This document shows, in pieces, positions 1-8,211 of a DNA stretch of 44,686 bases. The stretch lies in assembly GCF_001592045.1 (NCBI RefSeq), contig NZ_BCWB01000012.1:1-44686 (forward strand), in the 5' to 3' direction. The DNA is from Thermobifida fusca NBRC 14071 = JCM 3263 (GTDB lineage Bacteria > Actinomycetota > Actinomycetes > Streptosporangiales > Streptosporangiaceae). Each line of letters starts with the position of its first letter. Positions within the stretch are counted from its first letter, which is position 1. The notes under the pieces are model-generated. The model was given only the letters and a program-made list of their open reading frames with translations, did not search any database and was not told where the DNA came from. A program made the position numbers and the translations under genes.

Positions 1-813
1 CAGCTCCTCACCGGATCGCTCAGCCTCTACCACGATCTGCTCTGGCAGCGGCCGTGGACTGCCTTGCCGCTCATCCGCGGCCACCGCCTCCTGGCGGGAC
101 TGTCGCTGTCAGAGACCTTCGCTTCGCTCGCTGACCGCCGTGACCTCCGCGCATGGCTTGCCGATATCCGGCACTCCATCGCCACGGGAGAACCGCCGCG
201 CCGCTCCCTGTTCGGATGGGACGTCCTGCCCAAGTGCGGGCCGTGGCTGACCGCCGAGGCGCGCGAGCGCGTGCTGGCCCGCTTCGACGCGGTCCTGGAG
301 TCGCTGGAGCCTCTCGCCCCGACCCGAGGCAGGCACGCTGACCTGGCCGCGATCCGCGCGGCCGGCCGCGACCTGCGACTGCTGCACCAGCTCGGCAGCA
401 GCGACCTGCCCCGCATGGAATCGCCGTTCCTCGACGACCGCGTGGTGGAGGCCTGCCTTCAGGTGCGCCACGAAGGCCGGATGAACCCGTTCGAATTCAA
501 GTCCCTCATGAAAACGGCCATGGCTTCCCTCCTCCCCGCGGAGTTCTTGACCCGCCAGTCGAAGACCGACGGCACTCCGCTCGCTGCGGAGGGGTTCACC
601 GAACAACGCGATCGCATCATCCAGATATGGCGGGAGTCCCGACTGGCGGAACTGGGGCTCATCCACCCCGACGTGCTCGTGGAACGGGTCAAACAGCCCT
701 ACTCGTTCCGGGGCCCGGACTGGGGCATGGAGCTCACCCTCACCGTCGAGCTGTGGCTGCGGTCCCGCGAACGTGTCCTCCAAGGAGCAAACGGTGGAGA
801 CAACAGGAGCTGA
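1..813 (+). CDS. Lasso peptide cyclase (asparagine-synthetase-like), 3' part
   Basis: The reading frame is open from base 1, so the gene starts left of the window and only about 270 C-terminal codons are present. The protein resembles the C-terminal domain of asparagine synthetase B, the fold used by lasso-peptide C proteins to adenylate an acidic side chain of the core peptide and close the macrolactam ring. The supporting stretch is around MNPFEFKSLMKTAM followed by a helical tail typical of this family. The identity rests mainly on context: an RRE/PqqD-like gene, a B2-type peptidase and an ABC exporter follow directly. The ATP-binding SGG motif is upstream of the window and could not be checked. 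The RRE gene begins inside its last codons. Confidence 0.82.
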   Translation, partial: QLLTGSLSLYHDLLWQRPWTALPLIRGHRLLAGLSLSETFASLADRRDLRAWLADIRHSIATGEPPRRSLFGWDVLPKCGPWLTAEARERVLARFDAVLESLEPLAPTRGRHADLAAIRAAGRDLRLLHQLGSSDLPRMESPFLDDRVVEACLQVRHEGRMNPFEFKSLMKTAMASLLPAEFLTRQSKTDGTPLAAEGFTEQRDRIIQIWRESRLAELGLIHPDVLVERVKQPYSFRGPDWGMELTLTVELWLRSRERVLQGANGGDNRS

Positions 814-1066
814 ATTCCGGCTACGTCCCGAGATCTCAGTCGCGCAAACCGACTACGGCATGGTGCTGCTGGACGGCCGCAGCGGTGAGTACTGGCAGCT
901 CAACGACACCGCGGCGCTGATCGTGCAGCGGCTGCTGGACGGGCACTCCCCCGCCGACGTGGCCCAGTTCCTCACCAGCGAATACGAGGTGGAGCGGACC
1001 GACGCGGAACGCGACATCGCCGCGCTCGTCACCAGCCTGAAAGAGAACGGGATGGCGCTGCCATGA
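794..1066 (+). CDS. RRE / PqqD-like lasso peptide leader-binding protein
   Basis: This is a small PqqD-family RiPP recognition element of about 90 residues. Such proteins bind the leader of the lasso precursor and present it to the leader peptidase and cyclase. The motif GEYWQLNDTAALIVQRLL in the middle is the classic PqqD-like strand-helix segment. I chose GTG 794 because AAGGAG lies six bases before it. An in-frame GTG at 773 would add seven residues but lacks such a site. The gene overlaps the cyclase by 20 bp, and its stop overlaps the next start (ATGA), which points to translational coupling. Confidence 0.85.
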   Translation: METTGAEFRLRPEISVAQTDYGMVLLDGRSGEYWQLNDTAALIVQRLLDGHSPADVAQFLTSEYEVERTDAERDIAALVTSLKENGMALP

Positions 1067-1479
1067 GCGAGAACGTAGTGCTGCAGCGCAGCAACGTGCG
1101 CCTGTCGTGGCGGACGAAGTGGGCGGCGCGCTGCGCGGTGGGAGCGGCCCGGCTCTTGGCCCGCAAACCCCCGGAGCGGATCCGCGCTACCCTGCTGCGT
1201 CTCCGGGGCGAGGTGCGGCCCGCCACCTACGAAGAGGCCAAAGCCGCCCGGGACGCGGTGCTCGCGGTCAGCCTGCGCTGCGCCGGACTGCGGGCCTGCC
1301 TGCAGCGTTCGCTGGCTATCGCACTGCTGTGCCGGATGCGCGGCACCTGGGCCACCTGGTGTGTGGGGGTTCCCCGCCGCCCGCCGTTCATCGGACACGC
1401 CTGGGTGGAGGCCGAAGGACGCCTCGTGGAAGAAGGCGTCGGCTACGACTACTTCAGCCGTCTGATCACCGTGGACTGA
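1063..1479 (+). CDS. Lasso peptide B2-type leader peptidase (transglutaminase-like)
   Basis: This 138-residue protein matches the lasso-peptide B2 family, a transglutaminase-fold cysteine protease that removes the leader peptide with help from the RRE protein. The expected nucleophile is Cys79 in the RACLQRSLAIAL motif, and the catalytic His is His112 in GHAWVE. Length is normal for a stand-alone B2 protein, so the ancestral B protein is split here into RRE (E or B1) and protease (B2) genes. It starts in an ATGA overlap with the RRE gene and ends seven bases before the exporter gene. Confidence 0.88.
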   Translation: MSENVVLQRSNVRLSWRTKWAARCAVGAARLLARKPPERIRATLLRLRGEVRPATYEEAKAARDAVLAVSLRCAGLRACLQRSLAIALLCRMRGTWATWCVGVPRRPPFIGHAWVEAEGRLVEEGVGYDYFSRLITVD

Positions 1480-1486
1480 CCCTGCC

Positions 1487-3223
1487 GTGCCTCTGTCTCC
1501 TCCCCGCTCCCTGCGCCTGCTCGTCGCCCACCTGTGGCCGCACCGCCGGGCCGTGGCCTTCGGTGCGCTCCTCGGACTGCTCGGCGGTATCGGCACCCTG
1601 GCTGAGCCGCTGGTGGCCATGGCCGTGGTGGACGCACTAGGAGAAGGGTCCCCGCTGGGCTGGCTGCTGGCCCTGCTCACCGTGCTGGTCGTCGGCGGGG
1701 CCGCGCTTGCCGGGCTGAGCTCCTATGTGCTGCACCGCACCGCCGAGAGCATGGTCGCCGCGGCCCGGAGACGCCTGGTCTCCCACATTCTGCTGCTCCG
1801 CGTGCCCGAGCTCGACCGGCTCAAGCCCGGCGACCTGCTCTCCCGGGTGACGTCCGACACCACCTACATCCGTTCCGCGGCCGGCCAGGCCCTGGTCGAC
1901 TCCGGGAGCGCGCTGCTGGTCGCGATCGGCTCGATCGTGCTCATGGCCTGGATCGACCTGCCGCTGCTGCTGGTGTGCCTGGCCGTGATCGGGGTGATCG
2001 GGGTGGGGTCGGCCATGATGATGCCGCCGATCCGCAGGGCCAACGAACGTTCGCAGCGGGCTGTGGGCGAGGTGGGCGCGCTGGTGGAGCGCGCACTGGG
2101 CGCGTTCCGCACGCTCAAAGCCAGCTCAGCGGAGCGGCGGGAGATCAGCGCGGCCAAGGCCGCGGTGCGGACCGCGTGGCGGGAAGGGGTGCGTTCCGCG
2201 GCGTGGACCGCGGCGACCAACGTCGCTGTTGTCGTCACGTCGCAGGCCGCGTTCCTCGTGGTGCTGGGGGCAGGCGGCGCCCGGGTAGCGATGGGGGCGA
2301 TCGACGTCTCCGAGCTGATCGCGTTCCTGCTCTACCTGATGCGGCTCACCGGTTTCGTCGCCCAACTGGCGCAGGCGGTCAGCAGCCTGCAGAGCGGGCT
2401 GGCTGCGATGCGCCGCATCGCGGAAGTGGAGCAGCTCCCAGTGGAGCACATCGGCGTACCGCCGCGGCGCACCCCGGCCGCGACCTCCGCGGCTTCGGTC
2501 TCGTTCACCGGGGTGTCGTTCCGGTACCGCGAGGACGGGCCGTGGACCTTGCGGAATGTGACGCTGGACGTGCCCGCGGGCGGGCTGACCGCACTGGTGG
2601 GCCCCTCCGGGGCAGGGAAGACTACGCTGTTTTCCCTGGTGGAGCGGTTCTACGATCCGCATGAGGGCGTGGTCGCCATCGACGGCGTCGACGTGCGCGA
2701 CATTCCGCTGGTCCGGCTGCGGTCCATGATCGGCTACGTGGAGCAGGACGCCCCCATCCTGGCGGGCACGCTGCGCGACAACCTCTGCTTTGCGGCCCCG
2801 CACGCCGACGAAGAAGAGATCCGGCGGGTCGTGGAACTCACCCGGCTCACCTCTCTCGTGGAGCGGCTGCCGGACGGGTTGGACACGCAGGTCGGCCACC
2901 GGGGCACCACCTTGTCGGGGGGTGAGCGCCAGCGGGTGGCGATCGCCCGGGCCCTGCTGCGGCGGCCCCGGCTGCTGCTGTTGGACGAGGCGACGTCGCA
3001 GTTGGACGCGACCAACGAGACCGCGCTGCGGGACGTGGTCGTCGCTATCGCGAAGACGACGACGGTCATCATCATCGCGCACCGGTTGTCGACGGTGGTG
3101 GACGCGGACCGGATCGCGGTTGTGGAAGGCGGCCGGATTCGGGCCGTGGGCAGACACACCGACCTGCTTCTCATCGACGACCTCTACCGGGAGCTGATCG
3201 AAGCCCAGCTTCTCGCGTCGTGA
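1487..3223 (+). CDS. ABC transporter, fused membrane and ATPase domains (lasso exporter)
   Basis: This 578-residue half-transporter has an N-terminal membrane domain (about residues 20-310, with hydrophobic stretches near 22-50, 58-80, 138-176 and 245-290) followed by an ABC ATPase. It has Walker A GPSGAGKTT at 372-380, Q-loop Gln420, signature LSGGE at 476-480, Walker B LLLLDE at 496-501 and switch His532. Cluster position indicates the D protein that exports the mature lasso peptide and gives self-immunity; that role is inferred. It starts at GTG with a weak ribosome site, so it probably relies on coupling to the peptidase gene. Its last 40 bp overlap the convergent kinase gene. Confidence 0.88.
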   Translation: MPLSPPRSLRLLVAHLWPHRRAVAFGALLGLLGGIGTLAEPLVAMAVVDALGEGSPLGWLLALLTVLVVGGAALAGLSSYVLHRTAESMVAAARRRLVSHILLLRVPELDRLKPGDLLSRVTSDTTYIRSAAGQALVDSGSALLVAIGSIVLMAWIDLPLLLVCLAVIGVIGVGSAMMMPPIRRANERSQRAVGEVGALVERALGAFRTLKASSAERREISAAKAAVRTAWREGVRSAAWTAATNVAVVVTSQAAFLVVLGAGGARVAMGAIDVSELIAFLLYLMRLTGFVAQLAQAVSSLQSGLAAMRRIAEVEQLPVEHIGVPPRRTPAATSAASVSFTGVSFRYREDGPWTLRNVTLDVPAGGLTALVGPSGAGKTTLFSLVERFYDPHEGVVAIDGVDVRDIPLVRLRSMIGYVEQDAPILAGTLRDNLCFAAPHADEEEIRRVVELTRLTSLVERLPDGLDTQVGHRGTTLSGGERQRVAIARALLRRPRLLLLDEATSQLDATNETALRDVVVAIAKTTTVIIIAHRLSTVVDADRIAVVEGGRIRAVGRHTDLLLIDDLYRELIEAQLLAS

Positions 3224-4098
3224 ACGGGCTGGTGCCCGTCCCGGAGGGCGCCGATTGCTGCGGCGAGTTCCGCTGCCGCGGGCCTGCGGTCCGGGTCGGT
3301 GTCCAAGGCGGCCTGCACCCAGGGCAGCAGCAGGCTGGGGGTGCCGCGCAGGTCGGCTTCCCCGTGGAGGACGCGTTCCACGGTCTGCCGCAGTGTGCCG
3401 GATCCGAACGGCCGCCGCCCGGTGGCGGCGTAGGCGACGAGGCCGCCCCAGGCGAAGACGTCGGCGGCGGGTCCGGGAACGCGGTGGTGGAACTGTTCTG
3501 GGCTGATCCACCCGGGGGACCCGAGGATCTTGCCGCTGTCCGCGTCGCCGGTTTCGCTGGTGCGCCGGGCGATCCCGAAGTCGATGATCTTCGGGCCGTC
3601 TCCGGCGAGGAGGACATTGCCGGGTTTGAGGTCGCGGTGCACGATCCCGGCACGGTGGAGGGCCGCGACCGCTTCGGCCAGCCCGGCGGCGAACTCGAGG
3701 AGCTCTACCCCCATGAGCGGTCCTTCCGCGTCGACGCGGCGGCCCACGGTGGGGCCTGCGATGTAGCGCATGGCCAGCCAGGGCCGCTCGGTGTGGATGT
3801 CGGCGTCGAGGAGCGGGGCCGTGTACGTGTCGGCGACCTCCCTCAGCAGGGCGACTTCGCGGGCGAACCGGTTCCGGCAAGTGGTGTTGGCGGCGACCAT
3901 CGGGTGGAGGACTTTGACTGCCACCCAGTGGCCTGCGGAGTCGAGGGCGGCGTAGACCGCCGCGGCGCCTCCGGTGCCGATCCGTTCGACGATCCGGTGC
4001 CCGCCGATCTGCTCCGGCTCTTCCTCGGGTTCGTCGGTGCTTTCGACGTCGTCGACGAGGGCGTAGGGAACCGTGCCCAGTTCACCAGAAACCGCCAT
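3184..4098 (-). CDS. Hanks-type serine/threonine protein kinase, soluble
   Basis: This 304-residue eukaryotic-like kinase has a glycine loop IGTGGAAAVY (40-49), Lys62 in VAVK, catalytic loop HRDLKPGN (154-161), DFG (173-175) and an SPE version of the APE motif (200-201 region). No membrane segment or PASTA repeat follows the kinase domain, so it looks cytoplasmic. An acidic stretch (DEPEEEPEQ) precedes the domain. The start at 4098 is preferred over the longer frame to 4131 because GGGGGGA lies five bases upstream. The gene converges with the lasso exporter and overlaps it by 40 bp. A functional link to the lasso cluster is possible but not shown. Confidence 0.88.
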   Translation of the reverse strand: MAVSGELGTVPYALVDDVESTDEPEEEPEQIGGHRIVERIGTGGAAAVYAALDSAGHWVAVKVLHPMVAANTTCRNRFAREVALLREVADTYTAPLLDADIHTERPWLAMRYIAGPTVGRRVDAEGPLMGVELLEFAAGLAEAVAALHRAGIVHRDLKPGNVLLAGDGPKIIDFGIARRTSETGDADSGKILGSPGWISPEQFHHRVPGPAADVFAWGGLVAYAATGRRPFGSGTLRQTVERVLHGEADLRGTPSLLLPWVQAALDTDPDRRPAAAELAAAIGALRDGHQPVHDARSWASISSR

Positions 4099-4235
4099 GA
4101 AAGTCCCCCCGAACGCAAACCAGTCAGGCACTCACTTACCGGCCGCCACTTCCCAAACCGCCCACTTTTCTCACATGGGTGCGGGGAGAAATCCCGGCGT
4201 GGTCCTGGAGTGCCCGCGGGTGGGCGGATGTCCGG

Positions 4236-5039
4236 CTAGGTGAGGCGGTCGGCGTCCAGGTCGGGTTCGCAGAAGAGACCGCCGACGGTGGGCCCTTCGG
4301 GGTCGAGGTCTTCTTCCGGAGCGTCCCCTTCCCACTTGTCGGCGAACACTTCAGCGTCGTCGCGGGGGGTGTATCCCAGGGCACGGGCCTCGTCCAGGGA
4401 CCACCAGCGCCGGGTGTTGTCGGAGACGCCCCACACCACCCGGAATCCCGGGGAGGGCGCGCGCAGGCAGGCTTCGACGAGGTTCGCGCAGTCGTCGGGG
4501 GACAGCCAGGTGGCCAGCCCGTGGCGGCCGAGGGGGTGGGGTCCGCAGTAGCCGATGCGCAGGCAGATGATGTCCATGCCGTAGCGGTCGGCGTACAGGC
4601 TGCCCAGGGCTTCCAGGGCGACTTTGCTGACCCCGTAGTAGGTGTCGGGTCGGGGGAACAGGTAGTCGGGGGCGGTGCCCGCAGCACGGGGGTGGAATCC
4701 TACGGCGTGGTTGGAGCTGGCCAGCACCATGCGGGTGACTCCGGCCCGGCGGGCCGCTTCTACTGCCACGTATCCGCCGTGGATGTTGGTGTGCAGGATT
4801 TCTTCCCACGGCGCTTCGGTGCTGCGGGCAGCCAGGTGGACTACGGCGTCCACCCCGTCCATCGCCTCGGTCATCGCGTCCAGGTCGGTCGCATCACAGG
4901 TGACGATCTCCACGCCCGGCCCGGGTTCGAGCGGGCGACGGTCGTGCAGGCGGAGGATACGTCCGGGGCGGACCATGCGGGGGCGCAGCAGGGTGCCGAT
5001 CCGGCCTCCTGCACCGGTGATGAGGATGCGTTCGGTCAT
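4236..5039 (-). CDS. udh: NAD-dependent SDR, uronate dehydrogenase-like
   Basis: This is a 267-residue extended short-chain dehydrogenase with an N-terminal Rossmann motif TGAGGRIG (8-15), SSN (108-110) and a YGVSK catalytic pair Tyr135/Lys139. The segments around LRIGYCGPHP, STWLSPDD-type (here ATWLSPDD) and GVSDNTRRWW follow the pattern of uronate dehydrogenases, which oxidise glucuronate or galacturonate to the aldarolactone. That would fit a plant-biomass degrader. No other uronate-pathway gene is adjacent, so substrate is inferred from family resemblance only. It could be another sugar-nucleotide or uronic-acid SDR. The - strand start ATG has only a weak upstream purine tract. Confidence 0.72.
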   Translation of the reverse strand: MTERILITGAGGRIGTLLRPRMVRPGRILRLHDRRPLEPGPGVEIVTCDATDLDAMTEAMDGVDAVVHLAARSTEAPWEEILHTNIHGGYVAVEAARRAGVTRMVLASSNHAVGFHPRAAGTAPDYLFPRPDTYYGVSKVALEALGSLYADRYGMDIICLRIGYCGPHPLGRHGLATWLSPDDCANLVEACLRAPSPGFRVVWGVSDNTRRWWSLDEARALGYTPRDDAEVFADKWEGDAPEEDLDPEGPTVGGLFCEPDLDADRLT

Positions 5040-5735
5040 GGGCGTATCTTTCTAGGTGCGCCGATCGGGGGAGAAGCCGGGGCGGTTTCCGCAGGGCGTA
5101 GGCAGGCAGCGCCGGCCGGGTTCCGTACTTCGTGTCTGGCTGCGGGGAGGCGGCGCTGACGGCAGAGGGGGTGCCGCCTGCCGGTCGTGTGAGGCGGGGT
5201 TCGGGCATCCCGCGCCTTCGCGGGCGGGACCTCGGGGCTGACTGCCGCTTCGCTCAGGGGTGTCCTCGTGGGACTGTGCCCCCCGGGGCGTTGGAGCACC
5301 GCTGTTCGGCTGCTGGCCGCTTCCCGGGCCTGGCAGGGCAGGCGCCTGCTCCCCTGCGGGTGCTGTTCGATGGCTTACCCGGCGGGCACAGGAATGCGCG
5401 GATGTCCCATGCCGGTCTCGGCTCGAGTGTGCCTCGGAACTGAGGACGGGGCGCAGCGCGGCGTAGACAGAGGGCTGGGGCCGGTGTGCTGCCTGGGTGG
5501 ACCGGTGCACCCGTGGGGTGGCGAGGTGTCCGGCCCGCACGCTTAGGGTCTCCGGCTGGGCGCGGGCTCTGCTGCCGGGGCGGGGTGGCTGGGTCGGGCA
5601 GCAGGGGGTTTGTGGGGATGGGTGGGGCGCAGGGCTGGGAGTGCCTGCCTGGGGGCCGTGGGTTGGTGCGGCGGCTCGCCCGTGCTGGTTTCGGGTGCCT
5701 TCCCGGCCCACGGGACGTGGGGGTGGACTGTGGGG
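5040..5735. other. Gap without a recognisable gene; strand-skewed G-rich DNA
   Basis: About 700 bp separates the uronate dehydrogenase and thioesterase genes. Open frames cross it on both strands but all are low-complexity (Pro, Arg, Ala, Gly) with no ribosome site and no family resemblance. The + strand is strongly G-rich, particularly 5490-5735. I saw no tRNA, hairpin terminator or mobile-element end. Confidence 0.5.
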
Positions 5736-6398
5736 CTAGGCAGGCGGGGTTTCCAACTGCACCATGATGGCCCGGCCTTCCGCGGTGACTTCGCCGTTGC
5801 AGCGGATCTCCCCGGAGACGAACACTTTGCGGCGTTCCACGCCGGTGATCCGCGAGGAGACGACCAGCGGCGTGTTGAGCGGTGTGGGACGGCGGTAGTC
5901 GACGGTGAGGTTGCCGGTCAGGCAGACGCGGCCGAAGACGGCGGTGGCTTCGCCGAGCACCTGGTCGAGGAGGGCGGCGACCCACCCGCCGTGCACGAAT
6001 CCGGGAGGGCCTTCGTAGAAGCTGTCGAGGGTGACTTCCCCGTAGAGGCCGTCGCCTTCGACGCGCAGGTTCTGGAGGGGGGCCATCGGGTTGGCGGGGC
6101 CGCTCACCGCGTTCGCGATCGTGTTGTAGTCGATTCGTCCGCCGTCCCACGTCTGCCGCACCATGGCGCCGACGGGACGGCGGCGGGTGTTGAGCCGCCC
6201 GGTGAGTTCTTTGACGATCCGGTTGGCTTCGGCGAGTTCGTCCGGGTCGGCCTCCGTGTGTGCCACAGCGTCGACCAGTTCCCGCACTTGGGCGACCAAG
6301 ATGCGGAGTTCCTCGGGGAGTTCGTGGCGGTCGACCACGGTGAACCCGTAGTCGGCCGGGTTAGGCAGGTCAGCGATCGGGTGTGCATCGACCGTCAT
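5736..6398 (-). CDS. PaaI-family hotdog thioesterase
   Basis: This 220-residue protein has a C-terminal hotdog domain (about 105-215) with the PaaI/YbdR signature GPPGFVHGGWVAALLDQVLG, including the HGG at 136-138 and Asp145 near the active site. Such enzymes hydrolyse acyl-CoA thioesters; the acyl group here is unknown. The N-terminal 90 residues form an extra helical region common in actinobacterial members. The gene stands alone on the - strand. A 14-bp palindrome lies about 65 bp upstream of the start and could be its operator. Confidence 0.83.
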   Translation of the reverse strand: MTVDAHPIADLPNPADYGFTVVDRHELPEELRILVAQVRELVDAVAHTEADPDELAEANRIVKELTGRLNTRRRPVGAMVRQTWDGGRIDYNTIANAVSGPANPMAPLQNLRVEGDGLYGEVTLDSFYEGPPGFVHGGWVAALLDQVLGEATAVFGRVCLTGNLTVDYRRPTPLNTPLVVSSRITGVERRKVFVSGEIRCNGEVTAEGRAIMVQLETPPA

Positions 6399-6707
6399 GG
6401 GATTGTCATTAGCCCTTCGTCACAGGTGAACTCGGTGGGAATCGCCGCAACCACCACGATGTTACTTACGAGTAAGTCTGTGGACTACTGTACCCCGGGG
6501 AAGTCGAATGAAATTCACATTCTCGGGGATTGATACATCCTGTCCCCTCCTCCCCCGTACGGTCCGCGACGGGACGCCTGACCGCTGGCCGGATGCCCCT
6601 TCGGGCGCGCACGCTCCGCTATGGCGGTTTCACCGGGGTCTCGCCCGCCGCGGCGATAGCCAGGTCAGGTTTCTGTCTTCGGCTGCGGGTCGGCTAGGTT
6701 CTCTGGC
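6399..6707. other. Divergent intergenic region between thioesterase and azlC
   Basis: This stretch of 309 bp must hold the promoters of the thioesterase (-) and azlC (+) genes. The only clear structure is the palindrome at 6464-6477, described separately. No gene was seen. Confidence 0.5.
6464..6477. promoter_or_regulatory. Palindromic candidate operator (TetR-like)
   Basis: ACTTACGAGTAAGT has six-base inverted arms around a two-base centre. The size and symmetry resemble operators of TetR-family regulators of acyl-CoA metabolism, which would suit the adjacent thioesterase. No regulator gene is next to it, so the link is inference. Confidence 0.4.
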
Positions 6708-7439
6708 GTGAATCGTCCAACCCCGCTGTCCCGCCTTTTCGCGCTGGCGCGCCGACCCCCCGTCCGCGACGGGTTCGGGGTCGGGCTCGCTGTCGGCCTC
6801 TCCGGCCTCGCTTTCGGCACCACGGCAACCACCGCGGGCCTCTCTGTTGCCCAGGCGTGCGTGCTCAGCCTGCTGGCGTTTACCGGCGCCTCCCAGTTCG
6901 CGCTGGCCGGGGTGGTGGCTGGAGGCGGAAACCTCATCGCGGGGGCGGTGGGCGCGCTGCTCCTCGGCTTCCGCAACACGTTGTACGGCCTGCGGATGAG
7001 CGAGCTCCTCGGCTGGCGCGGCCCAGCGCGGGCCCTCGCCGCTCACGGAGTGATCGACGAGACCACCGCGGTGGCTCTGGCGCAGCACGGGCGGGCAGAC
7101 ATCCGCGCCGGCTTCACCACGACTTTCGCCACCCTGTTCCTCTTGTGGAACGCCACCACTGTGATCGGCGCGATCGCGACCGAGCGCATCGGCGACCCTG
7201 CGACTTTCGGTCTCGACGTGGTGGGTCCGGCGACTTTCCTGGCCCTGCTGTGGCCGCGGTTGAAGGAAGGGAACCGCGTGCTGGCTATCGCGCTGCTGGG
7301 GGCCGCGATCGCACTGGCCACGACTCCCCTGCTGCCGCCGGGCGTCCCGGTGCTGCTGGCGTCGATCGCTGCCCTGCTCGCTTTGGGGGACCGTGCCGCG
7401 GACACCGCGCAGACCACGGTGGAGGAGGACGGGAAATGA
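6708..7439 (+). CDS. azlC: AzlC-family branched-chain amino acid permease
   Basis: This 243-residue, very hydrophobic protein matches AzlC: an early GVGLAVGLSGLAFG helix, LLAFTGASQFALAG near residues 63-76 and LGFRNTLYGLRM around 94-105 are family hallmarks. AzlC and AzlD together form an inner-membrane exporter of branched-chain amino acids or related compounds. The start is GTG 6708 with only a weak ribosome site, possibly a near-leaderless transcript. Its stop overlaps the azlD start, so the two are translationally coupled. Confidence 0.88.
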   Translation: MNRPTPLSRLFALARRPPVRDGFGVGLAVGLSGLAFGTTATTAGLSVAQACVLSLLAFTGASQFALAGVVAGGGNLIAGAVGALLLGFRNTLYGLRMSELLGWRGPARALAAHGVIDETTAVALAQHGRADIRAGFTTTFATLFLLWNATTVIGAIATERIGDPATFGLDVVGPATFLALLWPRLKEGNRVLAIALLGAAIALATTPLLPPGVPVLLASIAALLALGDRAADTAQTTVEEDGK

Positions 7440-7750
7440 TGTTGTGGATCGCCGTGGTGGCCACCGGGCTCGGCTGCTATCTGCTCAAATACGCGGGAAT
7501 GGCGGCGCCGCGTGCGCTTCTCGACCACCCGCTGGTGCGCCGGTTCGCGATGGCTGTCCCCGTGGCCCTGCTGGCCGCGCTCATCGCCCTGCAAACCGTA
7601 GCGGAGGGCAACCAGTTGGTCGTCGACCTGCCGCGGCTCGGCGGGATCGCGGCCGCGGTGGTGGCTCTCCTCCTGCGGGTCCCTTTTCTGCTCGTGCTGG
7701 TGATCGCCGCGGCGACCACGGCGAGCCTGCGGGCGCTCGGACTGGGCTGA
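7436..7750 (+). CDS. azlD: AzlD-family membrane protein
   Basis: This 104-residue protein has three to four membrane segments and the AzlD pattern, with Leu-Lys-Tyr (LLKYAGMAAPRALLDHP) near residues 19-33. It is the small partner of AzlC in the export complex. ATG 7436 overlaps the azlC stop; a second ATG follows immediately at 7439. A hairpin after the stop probably ends the transcript. Confidence 0.85.
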   Translation: MMLWIAVVATGLGCYLLKYAGMAAPRALLDHPLVRRFAMAVPVALLAALIALQTVAEGNQLVVDLPRLGGIAAAVVALLLRVPFLLVLVIAAATTASLRALGLG

Positions 7751-7767
7751 AGCGCCGGAGCAATTCA

Positions 7768-7792
7768 GCACCCCGGGTTTCCCGGGTGGTGC
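7768..7792 (+). terminator. Hairpin after azlD
   Basis: GCACCCCGGG, a TTT loop and CCCGGGTGGTGC form a stem with a two-base bulge 17 bp after the azlD stop. There is no long T-run, as is usual in high-GC actinobacteria. Confidence 0.5.
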
Positions 7793-7936
7793 AGCGGATT
7801 CGGAATGTCCTTCCGCTGGGGAAGACATCCGGTCGCGGGGGCGTCACAGGACAGCAATAGAGTACAGAAAATCCTTTTCTCTCCTATTCCTGCTTTTCGC
7901 CCCCTTATCGACCGAATTGTCGGTTCGCTGGTGGGG

Positions 7937-8143
7937 CTATCCCCGCTGCGTCTCCTGGGAAAGGTAGAGCTCGAACGCCCGGAGCACCGCCTCTGGTGCG
8001 GCACGCTCCTCGGTCTCGCCTGCAAGGAGGGTGTCTAGGTCTCCCATGGGCACAGCGGCCAGCAGGTCGCCTTGCGCTGCCGTCTCGCTGTTCTCCACGA
8101 AGCGGACGGTCGGGCTAGCCATTTCCTCTTCTTTGTCAGGCAT
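7937..8143 (-). CDS. Small acidic protein, unknown
   Basis: This 68-residue protein is acidic and has no cysteine, signal peptide or membrane helix. I do not recognise a family. The start ATG 8143 is preceded by GAGAAAGG eight bases upstream, and a plausible promoter lies further upstream, which argues that it is expressed. A longer version from GTG 8161 is possible. Its N-terminus (MPDKEEEM) and mixed amphipathic C-terminus could suit a regulatory peptide or a RiPP-type precursor, but no modification enzyme is adjacent, so no function is claimed. Confidence 0.45.
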   Translation of the reverse strand: MPDKEEEMASPTVRFVENSETAAQGDLLAAVPMGDLDTLLAGETEERAAPEAVLRAFELYLSQETQRG

Positions 8144-8182
8144 AGCGAATGCCTTTCTCACCTGGAGAACAAATATTGCCCG

Positions 8183-8211
8183 AGAGTAACAGCGCCCTCA
8201 CCAATAGACAA
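8183..8211 (-). promoter_or_regulatory. Candidate promoter of the small acidic gene
   Basis: On the - strand TTGTCT (8211-8206), a 17-bp spacer and TACTCT (8188-8183) form a housekeeping-type promoter. Transcription would start near 8176, about 33 bases before the ATG. Confidence 0.4.

Noticed and set aside
5052-5711. A 219-codon - strand frame in the gap after the thioesterase gene
   Set aside because: Pro/Arg/Ala/Thr-rich low complexity, GTG start without a ribosome site, no family; likely open by composition.
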